Positions 43,286 through 52,080 of a DNA stretch of 64,000 nucleotides are shown here, piece by piece. Made by a program: the position numbers and the translations under genes. Each line of letters begins with the position of its first letter. Position 1 is the first letter of the stretch. Origin of the DNA: Sphingobacterium faecale (GTDB lineage Bacteria; Bacteroidota; Bacteroidia; Sphingobacteriales; Sphingobacteriaceae); assembly GCF_016746095.1 (NCBI RefSeq), contig NZ_JAERTY010000008.1, forward strand, positions 248,001 through 312,000, read 5' to 3'. Under the pieces are notes generated by a model. The model was not told the DNA's origin, did no database searches, and saw nothing but the letters and a program-made list of their open reading frames with translations.

Positions 43286-45319
43286 ATGGAAGAAACCAAA
43301 GAGCAACAGGGGCTTTACCGTTCCCTGCAATTTGGCATATATCTATCCGTCGTCCTCGAAATCTTTCTTTTTTTCTATGTAGATAGCTTCCTCTTGACAG
43401 GAACAACCAACAACGGGTTGTTCCTATTTGCGGAGAGACTTTCGAGGGTGCCGTTCTATGCCGAACTGCTGAACAGCAAACTCTTTACACTCGTGCTGAT
43501 CTGTCTGGTCTCCGTCGGAACATTGAGCCGAAAGAAAAAAGACCTCAATCCCAAGACCCAGATAATATATCCTTTGGCATTGGGGATGCTTATCCTTTTT
43601 TCAGGTCTATGGTTGCAGGGGCGTGAAGCAGCCCCGATATGGCAATCGGTCAATTGGTATGACCTCGCCTATGTCACGAGTGCTTTTGCGGGAGCGATCT
43701 TGGTACACATGGCAATGGACAATGTATCCAAGATCATAAGCTCCAATCTGGGAAAGGATCGCTGGAACGTCGAAGAAGAATCCTTTATGCAGCCGACCAA
43801 GCCCGTCGTAAGCCCGTATGCAATCAATATTCCGACCTTGTTCTATTACAAAGGAAAAGTCCGTAGAGGGTATATCTTAATTGAAAATATTTTTAGGGGC
43901 CTGCTTCTTTGCGGGGTTCCGGGCAGTGGAAAATCGTTTGGGATCATCATGCCGATCATCCGCCAAATGCTGGCCAATTCGTTTACCATGTGCCTATACG
44001 ATCTGAAATACCCCGATCTCGGCAAAATTGCCTATTATCATTACCTGCTTGCCAAGCAGAACGGTCGGTGCAAGAATTACCGTTTCCATGTTATCAACCT
44101 CAATGAACCCGAAAAGAGCAGACGGGTAAACCCTTTGAAACGGGAGTATCTTAATACGCTTGCAGATGCTTCGGAAACGGCCGAAGCACTCGTTGAAGCA
44201 TTGAAAAAGGGAGACAAAAGCGGTGGTAGCGACCAATTCTTTACACAGTCTGCGATCAACTTCCTTGCCGCGTGTATTTACTTTTTCAGTAGCTATCAAG
44301 ATGGACGCTATTCCAGTCTGCCCCATGTACTTGCGTTTCTTAATCTGTCTTATGAGCAGATTTTTACGGTGCTGTTCAGTAACGGGGAGCTTGCTTCCCT
44401 TTTGTCACCGTTCATGTCTGCCTACAAGGCGAAATCGTACGATCAGCTGGAGGGGCAAGTGGGTACCCTCAAAATCTTTATCAGCCGCATGGCCACCAAA
44501 GAAACGTTTTGGGTTTTCGGTGCGGATGATTTTGAACTACAGGTCAGCAATCCCAAACACCCCGGTGTTCTGGTGCTCGCCAATGACCCGCGAACCCAGA
44601 GCATCAACTCTGCTTGCCTGTCGGTGGTACTTAATCGGGTGACCAAACTTATCAATACGAAAGGCAATTTACCAATCGGTTTAGTGGTCGATGAGGCTCC
44701 AAGCCTCTATATTCACCGTGTTGACCTATTGGTGGCACAGAGCAGATCCAATTTTTCCGGGGTGGTTTTGGGGCTTCAGGAGTTGCCTATGTTACGCCAA
44801 CAATACGGCAAAGAAACAGCGGAAACCATCACGTCCATTATGGGTAATGTACTGTCCGGTGCGGTCAGGAGCAAAGAAACTTTGGAATGGCTGGAACGTC
44901 TGTTTGGCAAGGTCAAACAGACGGGAGAAAGCCTAAGCATCGACCGTACAAAAACTTCGCTTTCCTTGAATGAAAAACTCGAACCGCTCATACCCGCTGG
45001 AAAGATAGCATCGTTAAAAGCGGGTGAAATTGTCGGTATCGTTGCCCGTGATACGATGGAAACCTATACGGGCAAATACGAGACCACCGCGGTAAACTGC
45101 CGTGTCAATCTGGACATGGACGCCCTCAAAAAGGAAGAAGCGAATTATCGGGAACTGCCGACCTATTACGACTTTGGTGATCGAAAAGAAGAAATCCTAT
45201 TGGACAATTTTTTCCGAATCAACAGGGAGGTTGAGGAAATAGTTGAACAGTTTGTGCAAAAATCGGAGAAAGAGCCTTTGCCTCATGCTAAGGTTGCTAA
45301 AACAGTGTTCAGAAAATAA
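43286..45319 (+). CDS. mobC: type IV coupling protein (TraG/VirD4 family, MobC)
   Basis: 677 residues. Four N-terminal hydrophobic segments; Walker A GVPGSGKSFGIIMPIIRQM near residue 210, Walker B-type LVVDEAPSLYIHRVDLLVAQSRSNFSGVVLGLQELPMLRQQYG. It recruits the relaxosome to the channel. In CTnDOT-like elements mobC lies with mobA/B; here it comes after traN, an arrangement found in Sphingobacteriaceae elements. Confidence 0.92.
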   Translation: MEETKEQQGLYRSLQFGIYLSVVLEIFLFFYVDSFLLTGTTNNGLFLFAERLSRVPFYAELLNSKLFTLVLICLVSVGTLSRKKKDLNPKTQIIYPLALGMLILFSGLWLQGREAAPIWQSVNWYDLAYVTSAFAGAILVHMAMDNVSKIISSNLGKDRWNVEEESFMQPTKPVVSPYAINIPTLFYYKGKVRRGYILIENIFRGLLLCGVPGSGKSFGIIMPIIRQMLANSFTMCLYDLKYPDLGKIAYYHYLLAKQNGRCKNYRFHVINLNEPEKSRRVNPLKREYLNTLADASETAEALVEALKKGDKSGGSDQFFTQSAINFLAACIYFFSSYQDGRYSSLPHVLAFLNLSYEQIFTVLFSNGELASLLSPFMSAYKAKSYDQLEGQVGTLKIFISRMATKETFWVFGADDFELQVSNPKHPGVLVLANDPRTQSINSACLSVVLNRVTKLINTKGNLPIGLVVDEAPSLYIHRVDLLVAQSRSNFSGVVLGLQELPMLRQQYGKETAETITSIMGNVLSGAVRSKETLEWLERLFGKVKQTGESLSIDRTKTSLSLNEKLEPLIPAGKIASLKAGEIVGIVARDTMETYTGKYETTAVNCRVNLDMDALKKEEANYRELPTYYDFGDRKEEILLDNFFRINREVEEIVEQFVQKSEKEPLPHAKVAKTVFRK

Positions 45320-45356
45320 CCATTGAATATCTAATTCATACCTAAAAAAATTAAAA

Positions 45357-45881
45357 ATGATTGAGGAAACAAAGCTTTGGATTGATCCAACCGCTCCATT
45401 CTATCATGGTACTGACGCCTTATTCGATCAATTCATAGATCAGTATCGAGGAAGCAATACGGCATGGGATAATACAGTTCATGGATTTTTCTTTTCCGAA
45501 AAACAGGAAAATGCTCTTCTGTTCGGTGATAATATCATCACCGCCAATCTGGATATTCGTAACCCTATCGATCTCCGTCTCCATTCCATTTTCAGTGAAG
45601 AAAATCAAGCATCTATTATCTGGGAAATCCTTACTGGAGAGAAATTGGACGATGTTAAAGCACTTCAAAAAATAAATGACGAAATCAGCCTCGGCGAATT
45701 AGATGAGATGCGGGATGGGTTAAATAATGAATTTGCCCACGATATGATGATTGCCGCTGGCTACGATGGCTGTGTTTCGGATTTCGGTGACGATCAATCT
45801 GAATATGTGGTTTTCAGTGCAAAACAGATCACAATAATCTCTATTGATCGATATTCCGTTAAACGGAGCTTGGGCCGATGA
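45357..45881 (+). CDS. ADP-ribosyltransferase-like protein (ART-PolyVal type)
   Basis: 174 residues. The plan matches ART domains of polyvalent proteins: TAPFYHGTDALFDQFIDQ at the N-terminus (H-G-T for NAD binding), VHGFFFSEKQENALLFGDNIITANLDIRNPIDLR (the second ART strand with G-x-F-F-S), and AGYDGCVSDFGDDQSEYVVFSAKQITII at the end. No signal peptide. Polyvalent-protein ARTs are thought to travel with phage or conjugative DNA and modify host proteins on entry. The gene stands between the coupling protein and the M23 gene, inside the transfer operon. Target unknown. Confidence 0.65.
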   Translation: MIEETKLWIDPTAPFYHGTDALFDQFIDQYRGSNTAWDNTVHGFFFSEKQENALLFGDNIITANLDIRNPIDLRLHSIFSEENQASIIWEILTGEKLDDVKALQKINDEISLGELDEMRDGLNNEFAHDMMIAAGYDGCVSDFGDDQSEYVVFSAKQITIISIDRYSVKRSLGR

Positions 45882-45923
45882 CTTAATCAGTATAGAACAT
45901 ACACTTATATCAATTTATTATTT

Positions 45924-46439
45924 ATGAACCAGTTAAGAGATTTTTCATGGTTGTTGAGACTATGCCTTGTTTTCTTGGTTTGTCTATTGCTATCAACCAA
46001 TTATGGCATTGGACAAATTATTGACTACAGTCCACCATTGGACAAGTTAAAGGTTACATCGCCATTCGGATACCGTATCCACCCGATCAGCGGTAAGGCT
46101 TCACACCATAGCGGTGTTGATTTTGCCGCCCGTTCCGATCCCGTTTTCAATGTACTTGACGGCCGGGTTAAAGAAACCGGAAAACATAAGTTGCTCGGCA
46201 AATACATACGCATAGTACACGGCGAAGTAGAAACCATTTACGGGCATCTTTCCCATATACTCGTTTCACCGCGCGACACGGTTATAGCGGGACAGCTTAT
46301 CGCCATCACGGGAAGCACGGGCAGGGTAACGGGAGAACACCTGCATTTTTCGGTGAAATTCGACGGTAAATTCCTTGACCCTTTGAAATTCCTGCTCAGG
46401 ATAAAAGAACAATTAGATCAATCCTTAAACATCGAATAA
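45924..46439 (+). CDS. M23 family metallopeptidase of the conjugation system
   Basis: 171 residues with a signal peptide (LCLVFLVCLLLSTNYGIGQ). LytM domain: VTSPFGYRIHPISGKASHHSGVDFAARSDPVFNVLDGRV, and GEHLHFSVKFDGKFLDP; the zinc ligands are H (SHHSGVDF) with D, and HLHF. It opens peptidoglycan for the channel, a role taken by VirB1 lytic transglycosylases elsewhere. Confidence 0.92.
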   Translation: MNQLRDFSWLLRLCLVFLVCLLLSTNYGIGQIIDYSPPLDKLKVTSPFGYRIHPISGKASHHSGVDFAARSDPVFNVLDGRVKETGKHKLLGKYIRIVHGEVETIYGHLSHILVSPRDTVIAGQLIAITGSTGRVTGEHLHFSVKFDGKFLDPLKFLLRIKEQLDQSLNIE

Positions 46440-46440
46440 T

Positions 46441-46596
46441 ATGGACTATCATTTAAGATCACTGCAACAAAAACTAAGTGTTCTGGCCAGTGGTGAGGAT
46501 ATTGGACTGACACCAGCGGAAGCAGCTATTTATGGCGTGGAATACGCCGACGAATGGCCGGACGACGAATCCCCGGAGGTGGACGAAGATGAGTAG
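46441..46596 (+). CDS. small acidic hypothetical protein
   Basis: 51 residues: MDYHLRSLQQKLSVLASGEDIGLTPAEAAIYGVEYADEWPDDESPEVDEDE. The ATG follows the M23 stop (TAA) by one base (TAATATGG), and its stop codon overlaps the ardC start, so it is tightly coupled on both sides, which supports it being real. The strongly acidic end could mimic DNA, as in some antirestriction proteins; this is speculation. Confidence 0.6.
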   Translation: MDYHLRSLQQKLSVLASGEDIGLTPAEAAIYGVEYADEWPDDESPEVDEDE

Positions 46597-47818
46597 CAAA
46601 AATTCAAAATCCCTGCATGAAATAGTTGCGGAGAACATCATCAAGAAACTTGAACAGGGTACGGCTCCGTGGCAGAAGCCGTGGAATGAGAACGGTCCGG
46701 CTTTCGAAATACCTTACAATGCTACAACAGGAAACCGCTATAAAGGGATAAATATTTTTTCCCTTTTGATGGCTGATCGTGATGACCCTCGATGGATGAC
46801 CTTTAAGCAAGCATCAGAAAAAGGCTGGCAAGTTAGGAAAGGTGAAAAGGCTTCCCTTATCCAGTATGTAAAACTACACCAATTGGTGCCTAAAAAAGAC
46901 GATCACGGCAAACCGATTTTGGATGAGAATGGAAAACCCATCAAGGTTCAGATAAGGTTAGATAGACCGATCATTACGACTGCATGGGTTTTCAATGCAG
47001 AGCAGATCAATGGTGTCGAACCTTTGGTCAGACCCGATGTAAAACAATTACAATGGAATCCTATCGAACGGGCCGAAAACCTCATTCAGGCTTCAGGAGC
47101 GAGTATAAGCCACATGCCGGGTGACCGAGCTTTTTATAGCCCACTTCGTGACAGCATTACTATGCCGTTCCGTGAGCAATTCGATGCACGGGATAAATAC
47201 TATGCAACCGTTCTCCATGAACTCGGTCATTGGACAGGTCATAAAGATCGTCTGGATAGGAGTTTGATAAACCGTTTCGGGACTGAAGGATATGCCCGCG
47301 AGGAACTCCGTGCCGAAATCGCTTCGATGCTTATCGGTCAGGAACTCAACATTGGCCATGATCCCGGCCAGCACGTTGCCTACGTGGACAATTGGATTCA
47401 GATATTGCGTGACACACCTTTTGAAATACATACCGCCGCTGCCGATGCGGAAAAAATCCTTAATTACCTTTTGGCATTTGAGCAAAAAAGGGAAATCAAA
47501 GCTGCCGCAAATATTCAGACCGAGGTACAGGCCGATGCCAGATCACAAAGGACAAAAGAAAGCAGCCTGTCCATAGGTGATGAAATTGCCTATAACAATA
47601 CCATCTACAAAGTGCAAGGTCATCTGAAACGTGGCCGTATGCGTGTGGAAGACTTAACTACAGGAAATATTTTCCCCCTGTCGAAAACTGATCGGCTATA
47701 CGGTTCACTGCTCCACGCCAAACAGCATCCCGATGCTGTTAAGGTAAGTGAAGACCTGCACCGCCCGGTGGTACAGCCCGAAAAGGAGGCTGTTGCCGCC
47801 TATGGTATCAGAAGATAA
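46589..47818 (+). CDS. ardC: ArdC-like antirestriction protein (ssDNA-binding domain plus zincin)
   Basis: 409 residues from the ATG at 46589, which fits the protein start (MSSKNSKSLHEIVAENIIKKLEQGTAPWQKPWN) and overlaps the previous stop; a frame from 46532 adds an unlikely 19-residue leader. The N-terminal ArdC domain has PYNATTGNRYKGINIFSLLMA and KGEKASLIQYVKL; the metallopeptidase-like domain has VLHELGHWTGHKDRLDR (HExxH near residue 209). A C-terminal extension of about 100 residues follows. ArdC protects incoming single-stranded DNA from restriction. Confidence 0.9.
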   Translation: MSSKNSKSLHEIVAENIIKKLEQGTAPWQKPWNENGPAFEIPYNATTGNRYKGINIFSLLMADRDDPRWMTFKQASEKGWQVRKGEKASLIQYVKLHQLVPKKDDHGKPILDENGKPIKVQIRLDRPIITTAWVFNAEQINGVEPLVRPDVKQLQWNPIERAENLIQASGASISHMPGDRAFYSPLRDSITMPFREQFDARDKYYATVLHELGHWTGHKDRLDRSLINRFGTEGYAREELRAEIASMLIGQELNIGHDPGQHVAYVDNWIQILRDTPFEIHTAAADAEKILNYLLAFEQKREIKAAANIQTEVQADARSQRTKESSLSIGDEIAYNNTIYKVQGHLKRGRMRVEDLTTGNIFPLSKTDRLYGSLLHAKQHPDAVKVSEDLHRPVVQPEKEAVAAYGIRR

Positions 47819-47846
47819 AATCTAAAACTTAATAAACAATTACATC

Positions 47847-48662
47847 ATGAAATATCCCATCAACGAAAATGAAATGCCCCTAAATGAACTTGAAAAATTG
47901 GGGCTTTACAAAGACGGAGGGTTCAGTATCAGTCCGGAGAATATCGATGCCCTGCTTGCAGGAAGAAGAACCGATATGTTGAGCATGGCAGGTCTGAACA
48001 TCGACGGGCTTGCCATCCGCCAACTGGATGCAAAGCTATCCATTAGCCGGAATGAGCTCGGCGATGTCCAGCTCAACATACATCCCATTTACCGAGAACC
48101 GCAATGGCATCCATTATTGAGTGATGACGACGAAAAAGCCCTGATCGCAGGAGAACAGCACGTAGTCAGCAAGGAACAGGATATTGACGGCAACAAGAAG
48201 AAAACAGTCATTATTGAGTATGACGACCTAACAAGGGAATTTGTGGCGTATGAACCCGATGAAGTACAGGCCCCGATCAGAGTAAACGGCGAAGAACTTT
48301 CGGAAAAGCAACAGGAGGCTTTCCGCAACGGAGAAGTGGTAGAACTCACAGATGGAACGAAAATCCAGCACTCGGCAACGGACAATAAGGGTATCCGTTC
48401 AGACCGTAAACGGCTTATCCTATCCGTGCTATTGGACGGCGGTATCTCATATTTGATATTCCGTGGTATCAATAACCTAAAAGGCAGGTTTGAACCACAG
48501 GACGAGGGTTATACCGAGGGATACAACCGAGCATTGGCCGATATGATGATGGCCGATAAAAAACAGAAAGACAAAGGCAATGAGAAAACCGTTCAAGACC
48601 TCGTGCTAAATCTCCGTGATAAACAGGAAAGCAGAGGCTACGGACGTGGCGTTGCAAGGTAA
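47847..48662 (+). CDS. DUF4099/DUF3945 protein of conjugative elements
   Basis: 271 residues. MKYPINENEMPLNELEKLGLYKDG...DALLAGRRTDMLSMAGLNIDGLAIRQLDAKLSISRNELGDVQLNIHPIYREP is the DUF4099 pattern; DEKALIAGEQHVVSKE... and VNGEELSEKQQEAFRNGEVVELTDGTKIQHSATDNKGIRSDRKR are two DUF3945-type units. These proteins are frequent in Bacteroidetes elements and often carry a TOPRIM domain nearby; function unknown. Confidence 0.85.
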   Translation: MKYPINENEMPLNELEKLGLYKDGGFSISPENIDALLAGRRTDMLSMAGLNIDGLAIRQLDAKLSISRNELGDVQLNIHPIYREPQWHPLLSDDDEKALIAGEQHVVSKEQDIDGNKKKTVIIEYDDLTREFVAYEPDEVQAPIRVNGEELSEKQQEAFRNGEVVELTDGTKIQHSATDNKGIRSDRKRLILSVLLDGGISYLIFRGINNLKGRFEPQDEGYTEGYNRALADMMMADKKQKDKGNEKTVQDLVLNLRDKQESRGYGRGVAR

Positions 48663-49285
48663 TGGTATTTCTCCGATTGAAGTCCGAAGTACGGAACTTC
48701 TTTGCACCACATATCAATATAGTCGAGGATAACATTATGTTTCCTTATACAATGGAAAATCAGGTATTGGCCCAAGAGCATTGGAGTGAAAATGGTGTCC
48801 GTATCCCTGTCTGTAAAGGTATGTGGTTGGTGACGGACGGCTTACCTGTATCCGTCACCCATCTTTTTATCGGTCATTCCGCAAGCGATTTGTTGTGCTT
48901 TTGCCATTATCATCCCAATTGGGTTAACCCGCCCTGTTTGAGTGCGTTTGTTTCATTGGGTTTATTGCCAACTAAAGAACAGTTTACTTGGCTTAAAACC
49001 CTATTTCCGAACGCCAAAATACATACGGTATTCGACGCGGGGATAAGTGGCCGTGTTGCCGATTGTAAAGTGGCGACATGGCAACTCGGTAAGAATGCGA
49101 AGTTTACCCTTGTTGATGACCACGGGGAATTTTATTGCAACAGAAAACGGTACCGTATTCCGGTTGGTATTTTCTCAATGAACCGTTTTGAGAAATTATC
49201 GGGTATTCGTTCGGGTATCCGAACCCATAAACCAAAAGCACCATTTGAAACGTTCTACCAATCCTTTACAAACGGGCTAATCTGA
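48662..49285 (+). CDS. hypothetical ICE protein, possibly TOPRIM-like
   Basis: 207 residues. Stop and start of the neighbouring genes share bases (TAATG); an alternative start at 48737 (MFPYTMENQ) would remove 25 residues. THLFIGHSASDLLCFCHYH, then FPNAKIHTVFDAGISGRVADCKVATWQ, resembles in layout the EGxxDxLS and DxDxxG segments of TOPRIM domains, but the acids are mostly missing. I do not recognise a named family. It is the last gene before a strong terminator. Confidence 0.6.
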   Translation: MVFLRLKSEVRNFFAPHINIVEDNIMFPYTMENQVLAQEHWSENGVRIPVCKGMWLVTDGLPVSVTHLFIGHSASDLLCFCHYHPNWVNPPCLSAFVSLGLLPTKEQFTWLKTLFPNAKIHTVFDAGISGRVADCKVATWQLGKNAKFTLVDDHGEFYCNRKRYRIPVGIFSMNRFEKLSGIRSGIRTHKPKAPFETFYQSFTNGLI

Positions 49286-49298
49286 ACCAGCCCGCCCG

Positions 49299-49333
49299 AA
49301 CCCCTGATCCTTTATTGGGTCAGGGGTTTTTGT
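49299..49333 (+). terminator. rho-independent terminator at the end of the ICE backbone operon
   Basis: aacccctgatcc pairs with gggtcaggggtt (one mismatch next to the loop) followed by a T run. It separates the GC-richer transfer region from the AT-rich cargo. Confidence 0.82.
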
Positions 49334-49391
49334 ACCGTGTAAGTTATAGCGAAAGAAAACAGACTTTAATTTATCATTTAATCCATTCATT

Positions 49392-50039
49392 ATGAAAATC
49401 GAACTAAAGAGCATTTATCACAGCGCCCAACTTAGTGAAGAAACGGAAGCCTTTACCGCCAATTTGTATATAAATGGCGTTCACGCTGGCTATGCTAAAA
49501 ATGAGGGGCATGGAGGTAACACCGACTATTATGCAAAAGACGAAAAAGGACGAGAATTAATCCGTCAAGCGGAGGAATACTGTAAGAGTTTACCACCGAT
49601 TGAATACCCTGCCGATAAATACATGGAAGCATTTTCGATTAACATGGATCTTGAACACTATATTGACGACCTATTGAACAAATATGTTGAGAAAAAGGAA
49701 ACGGCGAAATTCAATGCTAAATTAGATAAGACGATGTTGAAAGGGATAGTCTACGGAGTACCCAATCAATCCTTTGGGGCTATTACTTATACCATGCCAC
49801 TTGTTAACGTTTTGGCTCACCCTAAAGGTCCTGAAACCGTCCTACAAGCAATCAAGGATAAAATTTTGCCTAAGTTAAAGGACGGAAACAAACTTTTAAA
49901 CACGAACATTCCCGAAAGTATCATTAAGGCCGCTGGTTTGGAAGAGGAACAATATGTAAAACCTACAATTCAGAATATTAGATATGGTACAATTCCTGAT
50001 GTGGACGAAAACAAGAATAAAAGAGGAAAATCGAGATAA
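49392..50039 (+). CDS. conserved hypothetical protein
   Basis: 215 residues. MKIELKSIYHSAQLSEETEAFTANLYINGVHAGYAKNEGHGGNTDYYAKDEKGRELIRQAEEYCKSLPPIEY: a small beta-rich N-terminal domain followed by a helical stretch. No signal or membrane segment; the C-terminus is basic. I have no family for it. It stands at the junction between backbone and cargo. Confidence 0.6.
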   Translation: MKIELKSIYHSAQLSEETEAFTANLYINGVHAGYAKNEGHGGNTDYYAKDEKGRELIRQAEEYCKSLPPIEYPADKYMEAFSINMDLEHYIDDLLNKYVEKKETAKFNAKLDKTMLKGIVYGVPNQSFGAITYTMPLVNVLAHPKGPETVLQAIKDKILPKLKDGNKLLNTNIPESIIKAAGLEEEQYVKPTIQNIRYGTIPDVDENKNKRGKSR

Positions 50040-50176
50040 TTTATGTATAGACGTTTGAGAGATTGAACTATGGATTATTTTGTAACTTTATTGACAACTT
50101 CAGTTTATTAGCATTAATTGTCGTAGTTTATTTAAACTAACATTGAAAAAACAAATTACCTTATTTACGAATTGAA

Positions 50177-51040
50177 ATGTTTTATGAGAATACACAGCAA
50201 GCAATCGATTGTTTGAAAGCGGTAGCTGCACTTTATCCTAATATAAATGAACTACTTAATAACTATGATTACATTCGGTGGCAAAGGAAATTAGAAAAAT
50301 CTTCTGATTTTGAGTTTGATTTGATAGAACCGAGAGTATTTAACCTTTTAAATTTACTTTCAACAGTACACATTGAAAAGCAGTATCCTCAATTCTATAG
50401 CGTAGGAACGCCAATTGTTGCCAATCTCGAACGATGGTTAGCATGTTTTCCAGAGCTATTAAAAGATGTTGCTTTTCATGGCAAAATCAAGAATCTTGAC
50501 GATACGAGTTTTTTATCTACGCTAAGCGAGTTACTCGTAGCGGAACATTTTAGATTATTAGGGTACAAAATTAGATTTGAACATAAATTTTCTATTCCAG
50601 CCACAGGAGGTAACCGTGACATTGATCTTACCATTGAGAGCCCAACAAAAGAGACCGTACACATTGAGATATATAGCCCATCTATGAAAATAGATGATGG
50701 ATTTGGTCGACTGGACGATTCTGATATACCTTTTTCAAAAAAAGTGGCATTTAAGATGAACGACAAATTTGGTAATGACGAGATAAGCGGATTGAGTGGT
50801 AAGATCTTATTGGCGGTAGACACATACAAGATCGACATGTTTTCTGTTCGGAAACAGATCTTGGGGAAAAATAATGATGCTCTTTATTCTGAAATGGTAA
50901 ATTATCTTCCTCAGGCAGTTCATGGTTATCTGTTTTTTTATGGCAATATAAATGCAGTAGAAAGCTTTATTTTTGAAAAATTAATCTTTAAGCCAGAGAA
51001 TGGTTCAGAATTTTCTGATCTTTCGGTAGATCCTAAATAA
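50177..51040 (+). CDS. hypothetical protein with PD-(D/E)xK nuclease-like segment
   Basis: 287 residues, AT-rich. The region LSELLVAEHFRLLGYKIRFEHKFSIPATGGNRDIDLTIESPTKETVHIEIYSP looks like the core of a PD-(D/E)xK fold (helix with Glu, G-x-x-D-I-D-L, then IEIYSP), but the position of the catalytic Lys is Tyr, so it may be inactive or another fold. The last part (KILLAVDTYKIDMFSV...) is unassigned. No family recognised. It stands alone on the plus strand, facing the minus-strand AbiJ-like operon. Confidence 0.55.
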   Translation: MFYENTQQAIDCLKAVAALYPNINELLNNYDYIRWQRKLEKSSDFEFDLIEPRVFNLLNLLSTVHIEKQYPQFYSVGTPIVANLERWLACFPELLKDVAFHGKIKNLDDTSFLSTLSELLVAEHFRLLGYKIRFEHKFSIPATGGNRDIDLTIESPTKETVHIEIYSPSMKIDDGFGRLDDSDIPFSKKVAFKMNDKFGNDEISGLSGKILLAVDTYKIDMFSVRKQILGKNNDALYSEMVNYLPQAVHGYLFFYGNINAVESFIFEKLIFKPENGSEFSDLSVDPK

Positions 51041-51100
51041 CATGAGAGTCGTTAAAGATACCAATTGGTTATCTTTGAGGAAAGAAAATATGTATGGTGA

Positions 51101-51964
51101 TTATTCTTTTGAGAAAAGATATTTATTTTCTACGTGCACCATCACTTCCTCAATATGACTAAAATCAGTGTATTTAGTAAATGAATTGATAAAACGGTTA
51201 AACTCTATATGATTGGACTCGAAATCAGCTTTATCGAACTGAAAGTCAAAGCCAAGGAGTTTCGATATACTGTACAAAGGCTGGCCATTTGGCCCATTTA
51301 CCTGTAAGTGTGCTAAACCCTGCATGATGTTGATGTCAATGTGAATGATAATCGAAAAACGTTCAATAAGTTGCGCGTCAACATATGGAATGCGAATAAT
51401 GACGCAGTCGTTGAACAGTGGTTTCTCAACTTTGACATAGTTTAATGCACGTTTTAGATTTCGTAATTTTGATTTTGGTACATCCGGTTGTAAGCTCTTC
51501 TTAGGGAACATTGAATGGACGATACGTGTGCCGCGATAAAGAATTAGTATGAAATCTTTGCTTTCACCATTGGAATCCGTAAAACGCGATGATCTGCCAA
51601 CATATTTAACGAACAAATCGCCGTCCGGATGTGCTTTTTCATCAATCTTACCAAGGATAAATACGTCATCTGCAATTTGCCGCCAATCAAAAATTGGTAT
51701 TTCCAATGCTTTAAATCTACTCGGATTTCCAATGGCACCTTGTCCAAAGTAGAGATCGTTTGAGTAATAGCTATGCCTACTCAGTATATGAGCCCAACCG
51801 GTATCTTTATTGCCATGAATATATATCAGGCCTCTTGCTGAAACAGACATAATATCAAACCATCGGTTTTTAAAAGATGCTAAAATCCCCATGCGCCAAA
51901 TGGGATCTTTGGATTGTTGCTCGATTTGGAGGATCATATCAGAAGTCAGGTATTCCCTTTTCAT
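51101..51964 (-). CDS. hypothetical protein with a BECR-type RNase-like N-terminal region
   Basis: 287 residues. The N-terminal 150 residues show the plan of barnase-EndoU-ColicinE5/D-RelE nuclease domains of polyvalent proteins: TGWAHILSRHSYY (HI-x2-RH), and later DGDLFVKYVGRSSRFTDSNGESKDFILILYRGTRIVHSMFPKKS (strands with R/S/T residues and final IVHSMFP). The C-terminal half is a separate alpha-beta region (KPLFNDCVIIRIPYVDAQLIERFSIIIHIDINIMQGLAHLQV). It is third in the minus-strand series after the AbiJ-NTD4-like gene. The assignment is by eye only. Confidence 0.5.
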   Translation of the reverse strand: MKREYLTSDMILQIEQQSKDPIWRMGILASFKNRWFDIMSVSARGLIYIHGNKDTGWAHILSRHSYYSNDLYFGQGAIGNPSRFKALEIPIFDWRQIADDVFILGKIDEKAHPDGDLFVKYVGRSSRFTDSNGESKDFILILYRGTRIVHSMFPKKSLQPDVPKSKLRNLKRALNYVKVEKPLFNDCVIIRIPYVDAQLIERFSIIIHIDINIMQGLAHLQVNGPNGQPLYSISKLLGFDFQFDKADFESNHIEFNRFINSFTKYTDFSHIEEVMVHVENKYLFSKE

Positions 51965-52080
51965 TATTAAATTTATTTGTAAAGTGGTAAAATACGACTA
52001 TAAAGAATCATATATTGCTCGGTTTTTTCAAAGAAGAATCAATGTTTTTTCCTAATTATTAGTTGTGGATTTTCAGCTTT

